Of a DNA stretch of 64,000 nucleotides, positions 54,608-64,000 are shown piece after piece (the stretch's first letter is position 1; each line of letters starts with the position of its first letter). A program made the translations under genes and the position numbers. The notes below the pieces were generated by a model. That model saw only the letters and a list, made by a program, of their open reading frames with translations. It did not search any database and was not told where the DNA came from. Location of the stretch: NCBI GenBank assembly GCA_934149245.1, contig CAKPER010000003.1:1-64000 (forward strand), given 5' to 3'. Origin of the DNA: an uncultured Bacilli bacterium. Its GTDB lineage: Bacteria > Bacillota_I > Bacilli_A > RF39 > UBA660.

Positions 54608-55969
54608 ATGAAAAAAAACGGAAATGATAACTTAGACGAAGAAAAAAAACAACTAGAAAAGCGATTGAAAGAAATAAAAGAAGAAGAAAAGAAAAATAAG
54701 AAAAAAATAAGGGGTAGAGTACTAAGAAAAACTAAGCTAAGTAGTAATACTAAAAACAATGATGAAGCTAAAACTATAGAGTATATTGAACCTAGTGTGG
54801 AAAATAATGACTTTAGTAGCTATACAAATGCTAATTATAATACTTCACGTTCAAAAATAAAAGATAATAATAGTAACATGAATATGAGTGTTTTAATTAT
54901 AATAGTAATAATTGTTTCTGTTATTAGTGGATTAATAGGAGCATTAATAGTAACAAAATTAAATGGAGGAACAACTACAACTGGTGGAGTTACAACAAGT
55001 AGTGTCAAGTTAACTGAAACAAATTCAATAGCAGATTCTGTTGAAAAAGTTTATGACTCAGTAGTTGTAGTAGAAGGTTACTCAAAAAAACAATTGTCAT
55101 CAACTGGAACAGGATTTGTCTACAAGAAAGCAAATGGGAAAGCTTATATAATGACTAATAGCCATGTAGTATCAGATTGTGAAACAGTAAAAGTATTATT
55201 TACAAATGGTGATGAGCTAGAAACAACTATAGTAGGTAATGATACTTACTCAGATATAGCTGTTCTAAGTGTAAAGGATTCTGATAAAATTAAATCAGCT
55301 ACAATGGGGGCAAGTAAAAAATCTAAAGTAGGTGACACTATATTTGCAGTTGGTTCACCTGAAGGAGCTGATTATGCAGGAACAGTCACCAAAGGAGTAT
55401 TATCAGGAAAAGATAGATTAGTAGCTGTAGCATTATCAAATAGTACTAGTTCTGATTATTATATGAATGTTTTACAGACAGATACAGCAATTAACCCTGG
55501 TAATAGTGGTGGCCCATTATGTAACATTAACGGAGAAGTAATTGGTATTACAAATATGAAATTAGTAGAAGATTCAGTAGAAGGAATGGGATTTGCAATT
55601 CCTATTGAAGATGCGTTAACTTATGCTAATACATTAGAAAAAAATGGAAAAATCGAAAGACCATATGTAGGAATAAGTATGCTAGATATAACTAATGATT
55701 ATTATTTATGGCAAGCTGGCATAACATTACCTGAAAATGTAACAGCAGGAGTAGCGGTATACAGTGTAGAAAAAGATTCACCAGCAGAAAAAGCGGGCTT
55801 AAAAAAAGGTGATATTATAACGAAAATAGAAGATAAAAAAACAGATAATTTAGCAGAATTTAGATATCAACTATATAAACATTCTCCTAATGATAAAATA
55901 AAAATAACTTATATTAGAGATGGTAAAGAAGAATCAACTACCATAACATTAGGTGAAAATAAGAATTAA
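54608..55969 (+). CDS. htrA: HtrA/DegP-like serine protease
   Basis: 453 residues. Charged cytoplasmic N-terminus (~95 residues, Lys/Glu-rich), one membrane helix (~96-120), Ser-rich linker, trypsin-like domain with the triad His (MTNSHVVSD), Asp (YSDIAVL) and Ser (NPGNSGGPL), then one PDZ domain (~350-450). A surface quality-control protease that degrades misfolded exported proteins. Gene start has GGAGA upstream. Confidence 0.92.
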   Translation: MKKNGNDNLDEEKKQLEKRLKEIKEEEKKNKKKIRGRVLRKTKLSSNTKNNDEAKTIEYIEPSVENNDFSSYTNANYNTSRSKIKDNNSNMNMSVLIIIVIIVSVISGLIGALIVTKLNGGTTTTGGVTTSSVKLTETNSIADSVEKVYDSVVVVEGYSKKQLSSTGTGFVYKKANGKAYIMTNSHVVSDCETVKVLFTNGDELETTIVGNDTYSDIAVLSVKDSDKIKSATMGASKKSKVGDTIFAVGSPEGADYAGTVTKGVLSGKDRLVAVALSNSTSSDYYMNVLQTDTAINPGNSGGPLCNINGEVIGITNMKLVEDSVEGMGFAIPIEDALTYANTLEKNGKIERPYVGISMLDITNDYYLWQAGITLPENVTAGVAVYSVEKDSPAEKAGLKKGDIITKIEDKKTDNLAEFRYQLYKHSPNDKIKITYIRDGKEESTTITLGENKN

Positions 55970-56022
55970 GAAAAATAAATTGATTCTAATATTTCAAGAA
56001 TTTTAATATTATGTAAAAAAAG

Positions 56023-56143
56023 ATTTTCAACAATTGTTGGAGATTTTTTTTGACCTCTGTAATTTTGTATTTATTTTTACTAAGTTTACTAAATAAAAAT
56101 AAATAATATCTTCTATTTAAAAATAAATATTTTCAACAATTGT
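56023..56143. repeat. 15-bp direct repeat upstream of the arc operon
   Basis: ATTTTCAACAATTGT occurs at 56023-56037 and again at 56129-56143, 106 bp apart. The first copy extends into the palindrome CAACAATTGTTG, with T-run after it (likely the htrA terminator). Confidence 0.6.
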
Positions 56144-56216
56144 AAGAGAAATATACTAGTTTAGAATAATATATTCTTTTTAGTTAAAAATAATAAATGG
56201 AAAAATGGAAAAAAGG

Positions 56217-56244
56217 TTTACTTTAATTTTTAATTTGTTATAAT
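56217..56244 (+). promoter_or_regulatory. promoter of the arginine deiminase operon
   Basis: TTTACT (56217-56222), 16-base spacer, TATAAT (56239-56244). Confidence 0.5.
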
Positions 56245-56299
56245 TATGATAGATAGATAGAGAAGTTCTATTATCAAAAAGAGTAAAAGGAGAGATAAA

Positions 56300-57547
56300 G
56301 TGAGTAATATTTATGTAAAAAGTGAAATAGGAAAGTTAAAGAAAGTTTTACTTCATAGACCAGGTAAAGAGTTGTTAAACTTGACACCTGATACTTTAAG
56401 TGAATTATTATTTGATGATATTCCTTATTTACAAGATGCTCAAAAAGAACATGATGCTTTTGCAAAAGCATTGATAGATAACGGAATTGAGGTTGTCTAT
56501 TTAGAAGATTTAGTTAGTGAGGTTATAGGAAGTAGTGAAAAAATTCGTGATAAATTTATAAAACAATTTATAAAAGAAGCTGGAATAACTACTATTAAGT
56601 ATAGTACCCTAACATATAATTTTTTAAATGGTATAAAAAGTCCTAAAAAATTAGTTCTAAAAACAATGGAAGGAATTCAAATTAAAGATATTCCTAAAAA
56701 GAAAAGGGATATTGAAAAAACATTAGTTGATTTAGTAGAGAAACCCGAAAAATTCATAGCACCACCTATGCCAAATTTATATTTTACTAGAGATAATTTT
56801 GCTAGTGTTGGTACAGGAGTAAATCTAAATCATATGTATTCTAAAACAAGAAATAGAGAATGTATTTATGCAGAATATGTGTTTAAATATCATAAAGATT
56901 TTAAAGATACACCACTATATTACAACAGAGAATATGATTGGCATACCGAAGGTGGAGATGTTCTAAATATTAATAACAAAATCATTGCTGTTGGTATTTC
57001 TCAAAGAACAGAACCAGCTGCTATAGATCAAATGGCCAAAAATTTCTTTAAAGATCCTACTTGTGAAATTGAAACAATATTGGCTTTTAATATCCCTGTT
57101 TCAAGGGCTTTCATGCATTTAGATACAGTGTTTACCCAAATAGATAAATATACATTTACATATCATCCAGGTATTTCTGATACTTTACAAGTCTATGAAA
57201 TAACTGAAGGTTTTGATCCAACAACTTTTGAGGATTTAAACGTTAAAGAGGTAAAAGGTTCATTGTCAGATATTCTTGAGAAATATTTACACCACCCAGT
57301 AACACTAATACCATGTGCTGGTGGCGATAAAGTAGCTTCAGAACGTGAACAATGGAATGATGGTTCTAATACATTATGTATAGCTCCAGGAACGGTTGTA
57401 GTTTATGATAGAAATAATGTAACAAATAATGAACTTCGTAAAGCTGGATTAAAAGTAATAGAAGTACATGGTTCTGAGTTAGGTCGTGGTCGTGGCGGCC
57501 CTAGATGTATGTCTATGCCACTAGTAAGGGATGATGTTGAATGGTAG
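56300..57547 (+). CDS. arcA: arginine deiminase
   Basis: 415 residues, GTG start with AAGGAGAG upstream. Hydrolyses L-arginine to citrulline and ammonia, the first step of the ADI pathway. Seen: [40 protein letters not shown] (catalytic His) and the C-terminal nucleophile Cys in [16 protein letters not shown]. Overlaps arcB by 7 bp; the three arc genes form one tightly coupled operon. Confidence 0.96.
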   Translation: MSNIYVKSEIGKLKKVLLHRPGKELLNLTPDTLSELLFDDIPYLQDAQKEHDAFAKALIDNGIEVVYLEDLVSEVIGSSEKIRDKFIKQFIKEAGITTIKYSTLTYNFLNGIKSPKKLVLKTMEGIQIKDIPKKKRDIEKTLVDLVEKPEKFIAPPMPNLYFTRDNFASVGTGVNLNHMYSKTRNRECIYAEYVFKYHKDFKDTPLYYNREYDWHTEGGDVLNINNKIIAVGISQRTEPAAIDQMAKNFFKDPTCEIETILAFNIPVSRAFMHLDTVFTQIDKYTFTYHPGISDTLQVYEITEGFDPTTFEDLNVKEVKGSLSDILEKYLHHPVTLIPCAGGDKVASEREQWNDGSNTLCIAPGTVVVYDRNNVTNNELRKAGLKVIEVHGSELGRGRGGPRCMSMPLVRDDVEW

Positions 57548-58533
57548 ATTTAAGAGGAAGAGATTTTCTAAAATTATTAGATTATACTCCAGAAGAGATA
57601 AATTATCTTTTAAAAGTAGCTGAAAAATTAAAAAAGCAAAAAAGAACAGGTAATCAACACCGTCATCTAAAAGGAAAACAAATAGCAATGATTTTTGAAA
57701 AGGATTCCACTAGAACAAGATGTGCTTTTGAAGCTGGGGCTCATGATCTTGGAATGCAAGCAACTTACTTAGGACCAACAGGCTCACAATTGGGAAAAAA
57801 GGAAACCATTGAAGATACTGCTAGAGTATTATCAAGTATGTATGATGGAATAGAATATAGAGGCTATGGTCAGGAAATTGTTGAAGCTTTAGCTAAATAT
57901 AGTACTGTACCTGTATGGAATGGTCTGACAAATGAATTCCATCCAACTCAAATGTTAGCAGATGTTATGACAATCAAAGAAGAATTTGGTGACCTAAAAG
58001 GAAGAAAATTAACATTTTTTGGGGATGCTAGAAACAATGTTGGTAATTCATTAATGGTAGTTTGCTCAAAACTTGGAATGAATTTTTGCTGTTGTGCTCC
58101 TAAAGAACTATGGCCAGATGAAAAATTAATATCAGAGTGTAAAGAAATATCTAAAGAAACATTAGCTACTATCACTTTAACAGAGAATGTTGAAGAAGGA
58201 GCTAAGAATGCTGATGCAATATATACAGATGTATGGGTTTCTATGGGAGAGGCAATGGACTTATGGGAACAAAGAATTAAATTATTACAACCATATCAAG
58301 TGAATATGAAAGTTATGAAACAGGCAAAACCCAAAGCCATATTCTTACATTGCTTACCATCTTTTCATAATAATGAAACAACAATTGGTAAGCAAATAGA
58401 AGAAAAATTTGGGTTAAAAGAAATGGAAGTTACAGATGAAGTATTTGAATCAACTCAATCACGTGTATTTGAAGAAGCAGAAAATAGATTGCATACAATA
58501 AAAGCTGTAATGTTGGAGACTTTGAAAAAATGA
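57541..58533 (+). CDS. arcB: ornithine carbamoyltransferase (catabolic)
   Basis: 330 residues. Converts citrulline plus phosphate to ornithine and carbamoyl-phosphate. Carbamoyl-phosphate motif STRTR ([10 protein letters not shown]), FHPTQMLAD and HCLPSFHN are all present. Placement between arcA and arcC marks it as the catabolic form. Overlaps both neighbours. Confidence 0.96.
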   Translation: MVDLRGRDFLKLLDYTPEEINYLLKVAEKLKKQKRTGNQHRHLKGKQIAMIFEKDSTRTRCAFEAGAHDLGMQATYLGPTGSQLGKKETIEDTARVLSSMYDGIEYRGYGQEIVEALAKYSTVPVWNGLTNEFHPTQMLADVMTIKEEFGDLKGRKLTFFGDARNNVGNSLMVVCSKLGMNFCCCAPKELWPDEKLISECKEISKETLATITLTENVEEGAKNADAIYTDVWVSMGEAMDLWEQRIKLLQPYQVNMKVMKQAKPKAIFLHCLPSFHNNETTIGKQIEEKFGLKEMEVTDEVFESTQSRVFEEAENRLHTIKAVMLETLKK

Positions 58534-60911
58534 AAAAGATAGTAATAGCGTTGGGAGGAAATGCGCTAGGAAAAACTCCCCAAGAGCAACATGATTTAAT
58601 AGAAAAAACAGTTAAATATATTGTAGATTTAGTAGAAGATGGTAATCAAATTGTTATAACGCATGGCAATGGGCCACAAGTAGGTATGATATATAATGCT
58701 ATGAAAAGAGACAATATGCCATTTGCTGAAAGTGGTGCTATGTCACAAGGGTATATAGGTTATCAACTTCAACAAACATTAAAAGATGAATTAGATAAAA
58801 GAAAAATAGACAAAAGTGTAGTAACAGTCGTTACTCAGGTAGAAGTAGATCCTAAAGATAAAGCATTTAAAAATCCAACCAAACCAATAGGAGAATTTTT
58901 AAAAAAGGGAGAAGCTCAAAAAAGACAATCAGAAGATCATTCTATATATAAAGAGGATTCAGGTAGAGGTTGGAGAAAAGTGGTTGCATCTCCAGAGCCT
59001 AAAAAAATTCTTGAAATAAAGACCATTGAAAAATTAATGAGTGAAGGAACCATTGTTATTGCTTGTGGTGGTGGTGGCATTCCTGTTGTAATGACAAAAA
59101 AACAAGGATATGAAGGAATTGATGCTGTAATTGATAAAGATAAGACTAGTGCTATGTTAGCAAAAGAATTAAATGCTGATGAATTATTAATTTTAACATC
59201 AGTAGATAAAGTATCGTTAAACTATAATAAACCAGATGAAAAAAAATTATCTAAAATGTCTGTAGCAGAAGCTAAAGTTGGAATAAGAAATGAACAATTT
59301 GGAGAGGGAAGTATGTTACCAAAGGTTGAAGCGGCTATAGATTTTGTAACTAATACTGGTAATAAGGCAATAATAACTTCTTTAGAAAAAGCAGCTTTAG
59401 CTACCTCGGGTAAAGCTGGAACAGTAATCTATAAAAGTTATAATCCTAAAGAAAAGCCTAAAAAAAGAGTTGCATTTTCATTAAGTGCCTTTACTATAAT
59501 CTTAATTTTAATATATTTATTAGCCTTATCAACTCATTTTTTACCTAAGGCTACATTTAATGGAAATGAAATAGTAAATGGAACAGGAGTTGTTGGAGCA
59601 ACATTATCACAAACACTATTAGCACCTATAAAAGGTTTTGGTGATGCTATAGATATATGTGTATTTGTTTTAATACTAGGTTCTTTCTTAAAAATAGTAA
59701 ATTCGACAAACTCTATAGAAACAGGTGTTCAAGTATTAATAAAAAAATTACATGGACATGAATTAATATTGATACCAATTCTTATGATTTTATTTTCCAT
59801 AGGAGGAACCACTTATGGAATGTTAGAAGAAACGGTAGGTTTTTATGCGTTATTAGCAGCTGCTATGGTTGCTGCTGGAATGGATACAATAGTATCATCA
59901 GCAATAGTATTGTTGGGGGCTGGTTCCGGAGTACTAGGTTCAACAGTTAATCCATTTGCTGTTGGTGTAGCAATAGATGCTGCAAAAAAAGTATTACCAG
60001 CAGGAACAGAAATAAATCAAGGAATTATAATAGGGTTAGGCATTGTTTTATGGCTAACAACTCTACTTATATCAATTTTGTTTGTAGTATCCTATGCTAA
60101 AAAAATAATAAAGAAAAAAGGTTCTACAATTTTAAGTATTCAAGAACAAAAAGCTATGGAAGCAACATATGGAGAAGAAATTAGTAAAAATGTAAAATTA
60201 TCTGGAAGTCAGAAAATAACACTTATTCTATTTGCTTTAACTTTTATAGTAATGATAGTAAGTTTTATACCTTGGGAAGATTTTGGAATAAATATATTTG
60301 CCAATTCTAAAATTATAGGTTTATCATGGCTAGTAGGCTGTCCTCTTGGGCAATGGTATTTTCAGGAAGCAACTTTGTGGTTTTTAATTATGACAATTAT
60401 AATTGCCTTAGTAAATCGTATGACAGAACATGAAATTGTAGATAAACTAGTAGATGGTGCTGATGATATGGTAGGTGTTATTCTAATAATAGCTCTAGCA
60501 AGAGGCGCATCAGTATTAATGAGTCAAACATACTTGGACAACTATTTAATTTATAATGCTTCTAAAGTATTAGAATCTGTACCTAAAATAGTATTTGCAC
60601 CACTAAATTATATATTCCATCTAGGATTATCTGTATTAGTACCATCTAGTAGTGGGCTTGCTACCTTATCAGCACCGATTATGGCACCACTTGCTCAAAA
60701 AGTAGGTTATAGTGTAGAGACAACTATTATGGAAATGGTTGCTGCTAACGGTTTTGTAAATTTATTTACTCCAACTTGTGGTGCTATAATGGGAGGATTA
60801 GCTCTTGCTAAAGTGGAATACACTACTTGGTTAAAATGGGTATTTAAAGTTCTAATAACTATAGCGATAGCTAATATCTTAATTTTAACAATAGCAATGT
60901 TAATATTGTAA
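58530..60911 (+). CDS. arcC: carbamate kinase fused to a YfcC-type transporter
   Basis: 793 residues in one uninterrupted frame. Residues 1-~310 are a complete carbamate kinase ([40 protein letters not shown]), which makes ATP from carbamoyl-phosphate and ADP. A short basic linker ([12 protein letters not shown]) leads to ~475 residues with about 12 membrane helices of the YfcC/C4-dicarboxylate-like antiporter family ([36 protein letters not shown]). Separate YfcC-type genes occur in some ADI operons as arginine/ornithine transporters. Fusion would couple transport to ATP production at the membrane (inference). Start overlaps arcB stop by 4 bp. Confidence 0.93.
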   Translation: MKKIVIALGGNALGKTPQEQHDLIEKTVKYIVDLVEDGNQIVITHGNGPQVGMIYNAMKRDNMPFAESGAMSQGYIGYQLQQTLKDELDKRKIDKSVVTVVTQVEVDPKDKAFKNPTKPIGEFLKKGEAQKRQSEDHSIYKEDSGRGWRKVVASPEPKKILEIKTIEKLMSEGTIVIACGGGGIPVVMTKKQGYEGIDAVIDKDKTSAMLAKELNADELLILTSVDKVSLNYNKPDEKKLSKMSVAEAKVGIRNEQFGEGSMLPKVEAAIDFVTNTGNKAIITSLEKAALATSGKAGTVIYKSYNPKEKPKKRVAFSLSAFTIILILIYLLALSTHFLPKATFNGNEIVNGTGVVGATLSQTLLAPIKGFGDAIDICVFVLILGSFLKIVNSTNSIETGVQVLIKKLHGHELILIPILMILFSIGGTTYGMLEETVGFYALLAAAMVAAGMDTIVSSAIVLLGAGSGVLGSTVNPFAVGVAIDAAKKVLPAGTEINQGIIIGLGIVLWLTTLLISILFVVSYAKKIIKKKGSTILSIQEQKAMEATYGEEISKNVKLSGSQKITLILFALTFIVMIVSFIPWEDFGINIFANSKIIGLSWLVGCPLGQWYFQEATLWFLIMTIIIALVNRMTEHEIVDKLVDGADDMVGVILIIALARGASVLMSQTYLDNYLIYNASKVLESVPKIVFAPLNYIFHLGLSVLVPSSSGLATLSAPIMAPLAQKVGYSVETTIMEMVAANGFVNLFTPTCGAIMGGLALAKVEYTTWLKWVFKVLITIAIANILILTIAMLIL

Positions 60912-61052
60912 TTTATCATTATGTATATTTAAAAAGTCTCTGCTAGCGATATAAAATATTAATTGTTAATAATTTAGTTATTATTTTAGAAAACAAAAAA
61001 CGCTTATAATGATTTTTAAATATTTTCAAACTTAATGATATTAGAAGAATAA

Positions 61053-61084
61053 AACAGCATTCAAAATTTTGAGTGCTGTTTTTA
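61053..61084 (+). terminator. arc operon terminator
   Basis: AACAGCATTCAAAA (61053-61066) pairs with TTTTGAGTGCTGTT (61067-61080), one wobble, followed by T residues. The rest of the gap 60912-61196 shows nothing identifiable. Confidence 0.8.
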
Positions 61085-61196
61085 CACGGTATAAATATAA
61101 TATTATTAATTGAATATAAAGTAACATAAGGTATACAGTTTTATTTAGGTAATTTTCTTTAGAAAACATCTTCTTATTTTTGATACCTATTACTAT

Positions 61197-61646
61197 TTAT
61201 TTAAAAATACCTCTTTTATATACTGGTAATATTTTTGGCTTTTGTCTACTTAAATAATTATTAACCTCTTGAAAAAACATTCTAATTTTGTTTACATTGT
61301 TAATAACTATATCTTTATTCTCTAAGTTATAAAGATTTTTATATTTATTAGGACTAATTCCAATATATTTCTTAAAAGTTTCTGAGTAATACTCCAAACT
61401 ATTAAAACCACTACTAATAGAAATGTTAAGAATTGATTTATTACTATCGAGTAATTGTATACTTTTATATATCTTCAATTTATTTATATAATTAATAATA
61501 CTATCACCGATTTCTCTTTTAAATAATTTCATAATATAAAATCTATTATAAGAAAAATAATTGGATATTTCATCTATTGAGATATCTTTTTTATAATTAT
61601 TATTAATATAAATTAAAATATTACAAACAAGGTCATTTGAATACAT
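61197..61646 (-). CDS. short AraC-type regulator
   Basis: 149 residues with two helix-turn-helix motifs of the AraC C-terminal domain in the first ~105 residues (ISIDEISNYFSYNRFYIMKLFKREIG and ISISSGFNSLEYYSETFKKYIGISPNKYK). No effector-binding domain; a ~40-residue basic tail follows instead. It is convergent to the arc operon and divergent from the VirD4-like gene at 61749, either of which it might control. Confidence 0.85.
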   Translation of the reverse strand: MYSNDLVCNILIYINNNYKKDISIDEISNYFSYNRFYIMKLFKREIGDSIINYINKLKIYKSIQLLDSNKSILNISISSGFNSLEYYSETFKKYIGISPNKYKNLYNLENKDIVINNVNKIRMFFQEVNNYLSRQKPKILPVYKRGIFK

Positions 61647-61748
61647 AAAATACCTCCACTTAAGAAAATTATATCATAAAAAGCCACTATTGTTTAAAAA
61701 ATACTCAAAATATGGTTGTATATTAGAAAGTGAAAGGAGAGAAAAAAT

Positions 61749-63095
61749 ATGGAAAGCTATGCAAGATGGACTACTAAGAAAGAGTTAATTAATTTATTAA
61801 CTAAAGTAAATCCAAAAGAAAAAATTAAAAATTCTGGTATCGTAATGGACTATGATTCTGATAATTTATATCTAGATACTACTGATGCCCCAACATTAGT
61901 AATAGGAGGACAAGCATCTGGAAAATCTCAAGCTATCAGTCTTCCTTTAATAAAATCAACGTGTTTAGCTGAAGAATCAATTATTATAAATGATGTAGGA
62001 GGATTTTTCTATGAAAACACTTCAAAAGAATTCATTAATAATAACTATGATGTAAAAGTAATTAATTTTTCAGATGTAACTAAAACTAACTACTATAATC
62101 CACTAGCACTACCATATCTATTATACAAGGAAGGTAATAAAGATAAATCTTTAGAACTTATAGAAAATTTAAGTTATTATATATTTAAAGATGAAGAAAA
62201 TACTGATTCGTTTTGGATAAATTCATCAAGAGATTATTTTACAGGAATTGTTTTATATTTATTTGAAAATGCTAAAGAGGAGGAAATTAATTTATCTAGT
62301 GTTTATTCTTTATCACTAAGTTTAAATGAAAATAAAAAATTAATAGAAGAAATAAATTCTTTAGACAGACTAAACAGTATTTATATTTATCTTACAAATA
62401 TAATAAGTGCTCCCAAAGAAACAAAAGGTGGAATAGTTGCTACATTTACTAAAAACTTAACACAATATATAGCTAAAGAAAATTTATCCAATATGTTATC
62501 ATTTAATGATATTGATTTAACATCAATAACAAAAAATAAAACAGCTATCTACATCATAAATAAAACTGAACAATTAGCTAATAATTTAGCCTCATTACTT
62601 ATAAATCAACTAATTGAAGCAACTATTATTTATGGTAAGAAAGAAAGAAGACTAAATATACTATTAGATGAATTTAACAACTTGGCACCAATTTGCAATT
62701 TATCTAATTTGATTAATTATACAAGAAGCTTAAATATGAGATTTACAATTCTTTTAAATAGTTATATTGAATTAAAAAATAAATATGGAAAAGAAGAGAG
62801 TGAATTAATTAAATATTCTTGTTCTAATATCATTTACTTATTAGCAAAAGATGATTATACTTTAGAAGAAATAAGTAAATTATGTGGCAATCAAAACAGT
62901 AAATCAGCTTTGATAACCAAAGAAGAATTAAAAACTTTAAAACTGTTTGAAGCTATCATCTTAAAAACTAGAGTAATGCCAATTAAAACAAAATTAAAAC
63001 CTGACTATTTAATAAATTGGAATATCGATTTTTCTGAAAATAAAGATTATCCTCAAACTATCTTAAAAGAAAAAAACGTATATACTTATGAATGA
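61749..63095 (+). CDS. VirD4/TraG-like ATPase without membrane domain
   Basis: 448 residues. P-loop ATPase of the type IV coupling protein group: Walker A IGGQASGKSQA (near residue 53) and Walker B ILLDEFNNLAPI (near 299), with motifs such as IINDVGGFFYENTSKE and YYNPLALPY typical of VirD4/TraG. The N-terminal membrane helices of conjugative TraG are missing, and no relaxase or other conjugation gene is near. It may be a relic of an integrated element or an ATPase with another job. Start has GAAAGGAG upstream. Confidence 0.78.
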   Translation: MESYARWTTKKELINLLTKVNPKEKIKNSGIVMDYDSDNLYLDTTDAPTLVIGGQASGKSQAISLPLIKSTCLAEESIIINDVGGFFYENTSKEFINNNYDVKVINFSDVTKTNYYNPLALPYLLYKEGNKDKSLELIENLSYYIFKDEENTDSFWINSSRDYFTGIVLYLFENAKEEEINLSSVYSLSLSLNENKKLIEEINSLDRLNSIYIYLTNIISAPKETKGGIVATFTKNLTQYIAKENLSNMLSFNDIDLTSITKNKTAIYIINKTEQLANNLASLLINQLIEATIIYGKKERRLNILLDEFNNLAPICNLSNLINYTRSLNMRFTILLNSYIELKNKYGKEESELIKYSCSNIIYLLAKDDYTLEEISKLCGNQNSKSALITKEELKTLKLFEAIILKTRVMPIKTKLKPDYLINWNIDFSENKDYPQTILKEKNVYTYE

Positions 63096-63100
63096 TGAAA

Positions 63101-63136
63101 AGTCCTATTAGCAATAAAATTTGTTAATAGGATTTT
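63101..63136 (+). terminator. terminator of the VirD4-like gene
   Basis: AGTCCTATTA (63101-63110) pairs with TAATAGGATT (63125-63134), one wobble, then TTT. Confidence 0.75.
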
Positions 63137-63170
63137 GCTATACGCACAAAAAATAACACTTAATTAATAG

Positions 63171-63200
63171 TTGCCATAACACTAGTAGATGTGTTAGAAT
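63171..63200 (+). promoter_or_regulatory. promoter with an embedded palindrome, upstream of the coiled-coil gene
   Basis: TTGCCA (63171-63176), 18-base spacer, TAGAAT (63195-63200). The spacer carries TAACAC (63177-63182) and GTGTTA (63191-63196), a perfect inverted repeat placed as an operator would be. Confidence 0.45.
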
Positions 63201-63293
63201 ATACATCAAGGAAAATTCTAACTACTTTAAATAAAAACTATTGTATTTATCTAAAAAAGGGATTTTTCAATAATTTGAAAAGGAGTTAATAAA

Positions 63294-64000
63294 ATGGCAA
63301 AGAATGAAGAAATAACATTAAAAAATACAAAAGCAGAAATATTAGAGGCATTAAATGAAGCTTTAAAAAGAGAAAAAAATATGACTAAAGTTAAGTCTGA
63401 TCCTGTAAAAGAAGAGCAAACAAAAAAAGAAAAAGAAGCAATAAATAACACTAGAGAAAATGTTGAAAAAAATATATTTTCTAATGAACTAATTAATAAA
63501 TTTAATGAATTAGAATTAGCTATAAGAACTTTAGAAAATAAGTTAAAAGAACTTTATGGTGTAGAAAAAGAACTAAATAATCTTACTGTAATTATGAATG
63601 CTGGTAAGGATTGTATTGCAAATATTGAAGAGGAAAAGAAAATTAAAAAGCAAGAATTAGAAGATAAAATTCAAAAACTAGATGAAGAATATAAGGAAAA
63701 GAAAGAAGAGCTAGAAAAAAATTATACTAATCAATTAAATAATATAAAACTAGAAAGAAAAAGAGAAGAAGAGGAATACAGCTATAATCTTAAACGTGAA
63801 AGAGAAATTAGCAATAATAAATGGCAAGATGAAAAAGCAAAAAGAGAACAAGAATTAGCAATAAAAGAAGCTGAAACATTAAAGATTAATAAAGAAGCAA
63901 AAGAAAAAGAAAAATATATTAGTGATTTAGAGAAAAGGGTAGAAGATATTCCAAAAACTTTACAAAATGAATATGAAAAAGGAGTTAAAGATACTAAATT
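63294..64000 (+). CDS. coiled-coil protein, 3' end beyond the window
   Basis: ATG at 63294 with AAAAGGAG upstream; the frame stays open to the last base, giving 235 residues so far. N-terminus MAKNEEITLKNTKAEILEALNEAL, then from ~60 on a nearly continuous charged coiled coil (Lys/Glu-rich, for example KLDEEYKEKKEELEKNY). No known family and no membrane segment seen. It may be a structural or phage-tail-like spacer protein, perhaps in one unit with the VirD4-like ATPase. Confidence 0.6.
   Translation, partial: MAKNEEITLKNTKAEILEALNEALKREKNMTKVKSDPVKEEQTKKEKEAINNTRENVEKNIFSNELINKFNELELAIRTLENKLKELYGVEKELNNLTVIMNAGKDCIANIEEEKKIKKQELEDKIQKLDEEYKEKKEELEKNYTNQLNNIKLERKREEEEYSYNLKREREISNNKWQDEKAKREQELAIKEAETLKINKEAKEKEKYISDLEKRVEDIPKTLQNEYEKGVKDTK

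Larger units (their letters stand above)
55970..56299. other. intergenic region between htrA and arcA
   Basis: 330 bases without a gene. Contains a terminator-like palindrome (CAACAATTGTTG, 56029-56040), a second copy of ATTTTCAACAATTGT at 56129 (first at 56023), and the arcA promoter at 56217. The repeated box may be a regulator site. Confidence 0.5.

Overview
The window is very AT-rich DNA with dense, mostly plus-strand genes, good Shine-Dalgarno sequences and intrinsic terminators. Genes for an endospore programme (spoIIR, spoIID, spoIIQ, spoIIID), Mbl, a zinc-type ribosomal protein L31, a type VII secretion system of the Bacillota kind, an agr quorum-sensing locus and an arginine deiminase operon point to a low-GC, spore-forming Bacillota (Bacilli-like, probably an uncultured gut lineage). 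The species cannot be named from the sequence. I saw no rRNA, tRNA, CRISPR array or complete insertion sequence.

1-19,190: type VII secretion (T7SS) island. A repeat-bearing ADP-ribosyltransferase toxin, truncated by the window edge, is followed by two small ORFs that may be immunity or chaperone genes. Then come several WXG100-like helical proteins and two complete but divergent EssC ATPases (4880 and 13462), each directly followed by its own EsaB/YukD ubiquitin-like gene. Three tandem paralogous WXG-like proteins follow the first EssC, and a small WXG100 pair follows the second. spoIIR and an MntP-like gene lie between the two modules. No EsaA, EssA or EssB is visible.

19,300-36,130: mostly conserved core. 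murA, rpmE (with a structured leader), an inserted minus-strand SleB-like hydrolase, rpiB, a DUF1146 gene, spoIID-spoIIQ-spoIIID-mbl, a giant repeat/metallophosphoesterase protein, an ECF transporter module (ecfA1-ecfA2-ecfT) with decayed ATPases, truA, a PflA-like radical SAM gene, rluB, and a protein with two RelA/SpoT synthetase domains in tandem.

36,400-46,750: envelope and accessory genes. A membrane-anchored HipA-like protein, a lone sufB, an amidase-fold protein that has lost its zinc ligands, a NagPA-like gene, a TasA-like matrix protein with a SipW-type signal peptidase and a DUF5305 partner, ssb and ctpA. Two small transposon-like elements (MITEs) of one family sit at 29571 and 40416, each with a perfect 8-bp target duplication.

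46,800-50,000: agr quorum sensing, arranged as agrA-agrC converging on agrB-agrD. agrD is a 40-codon gene, 49110-49232 on the minus strand.

50,000-64,000: phosphoketolase, PAP2 phosphatase, HtrA protease, an arginine deiminase operon whose carbamate kinase is fused to a YfcC-type transporter, an AraC-type regulator, and a VirD4/TraG-like ATPase followed by a coiled-coil gene that runs off the end.
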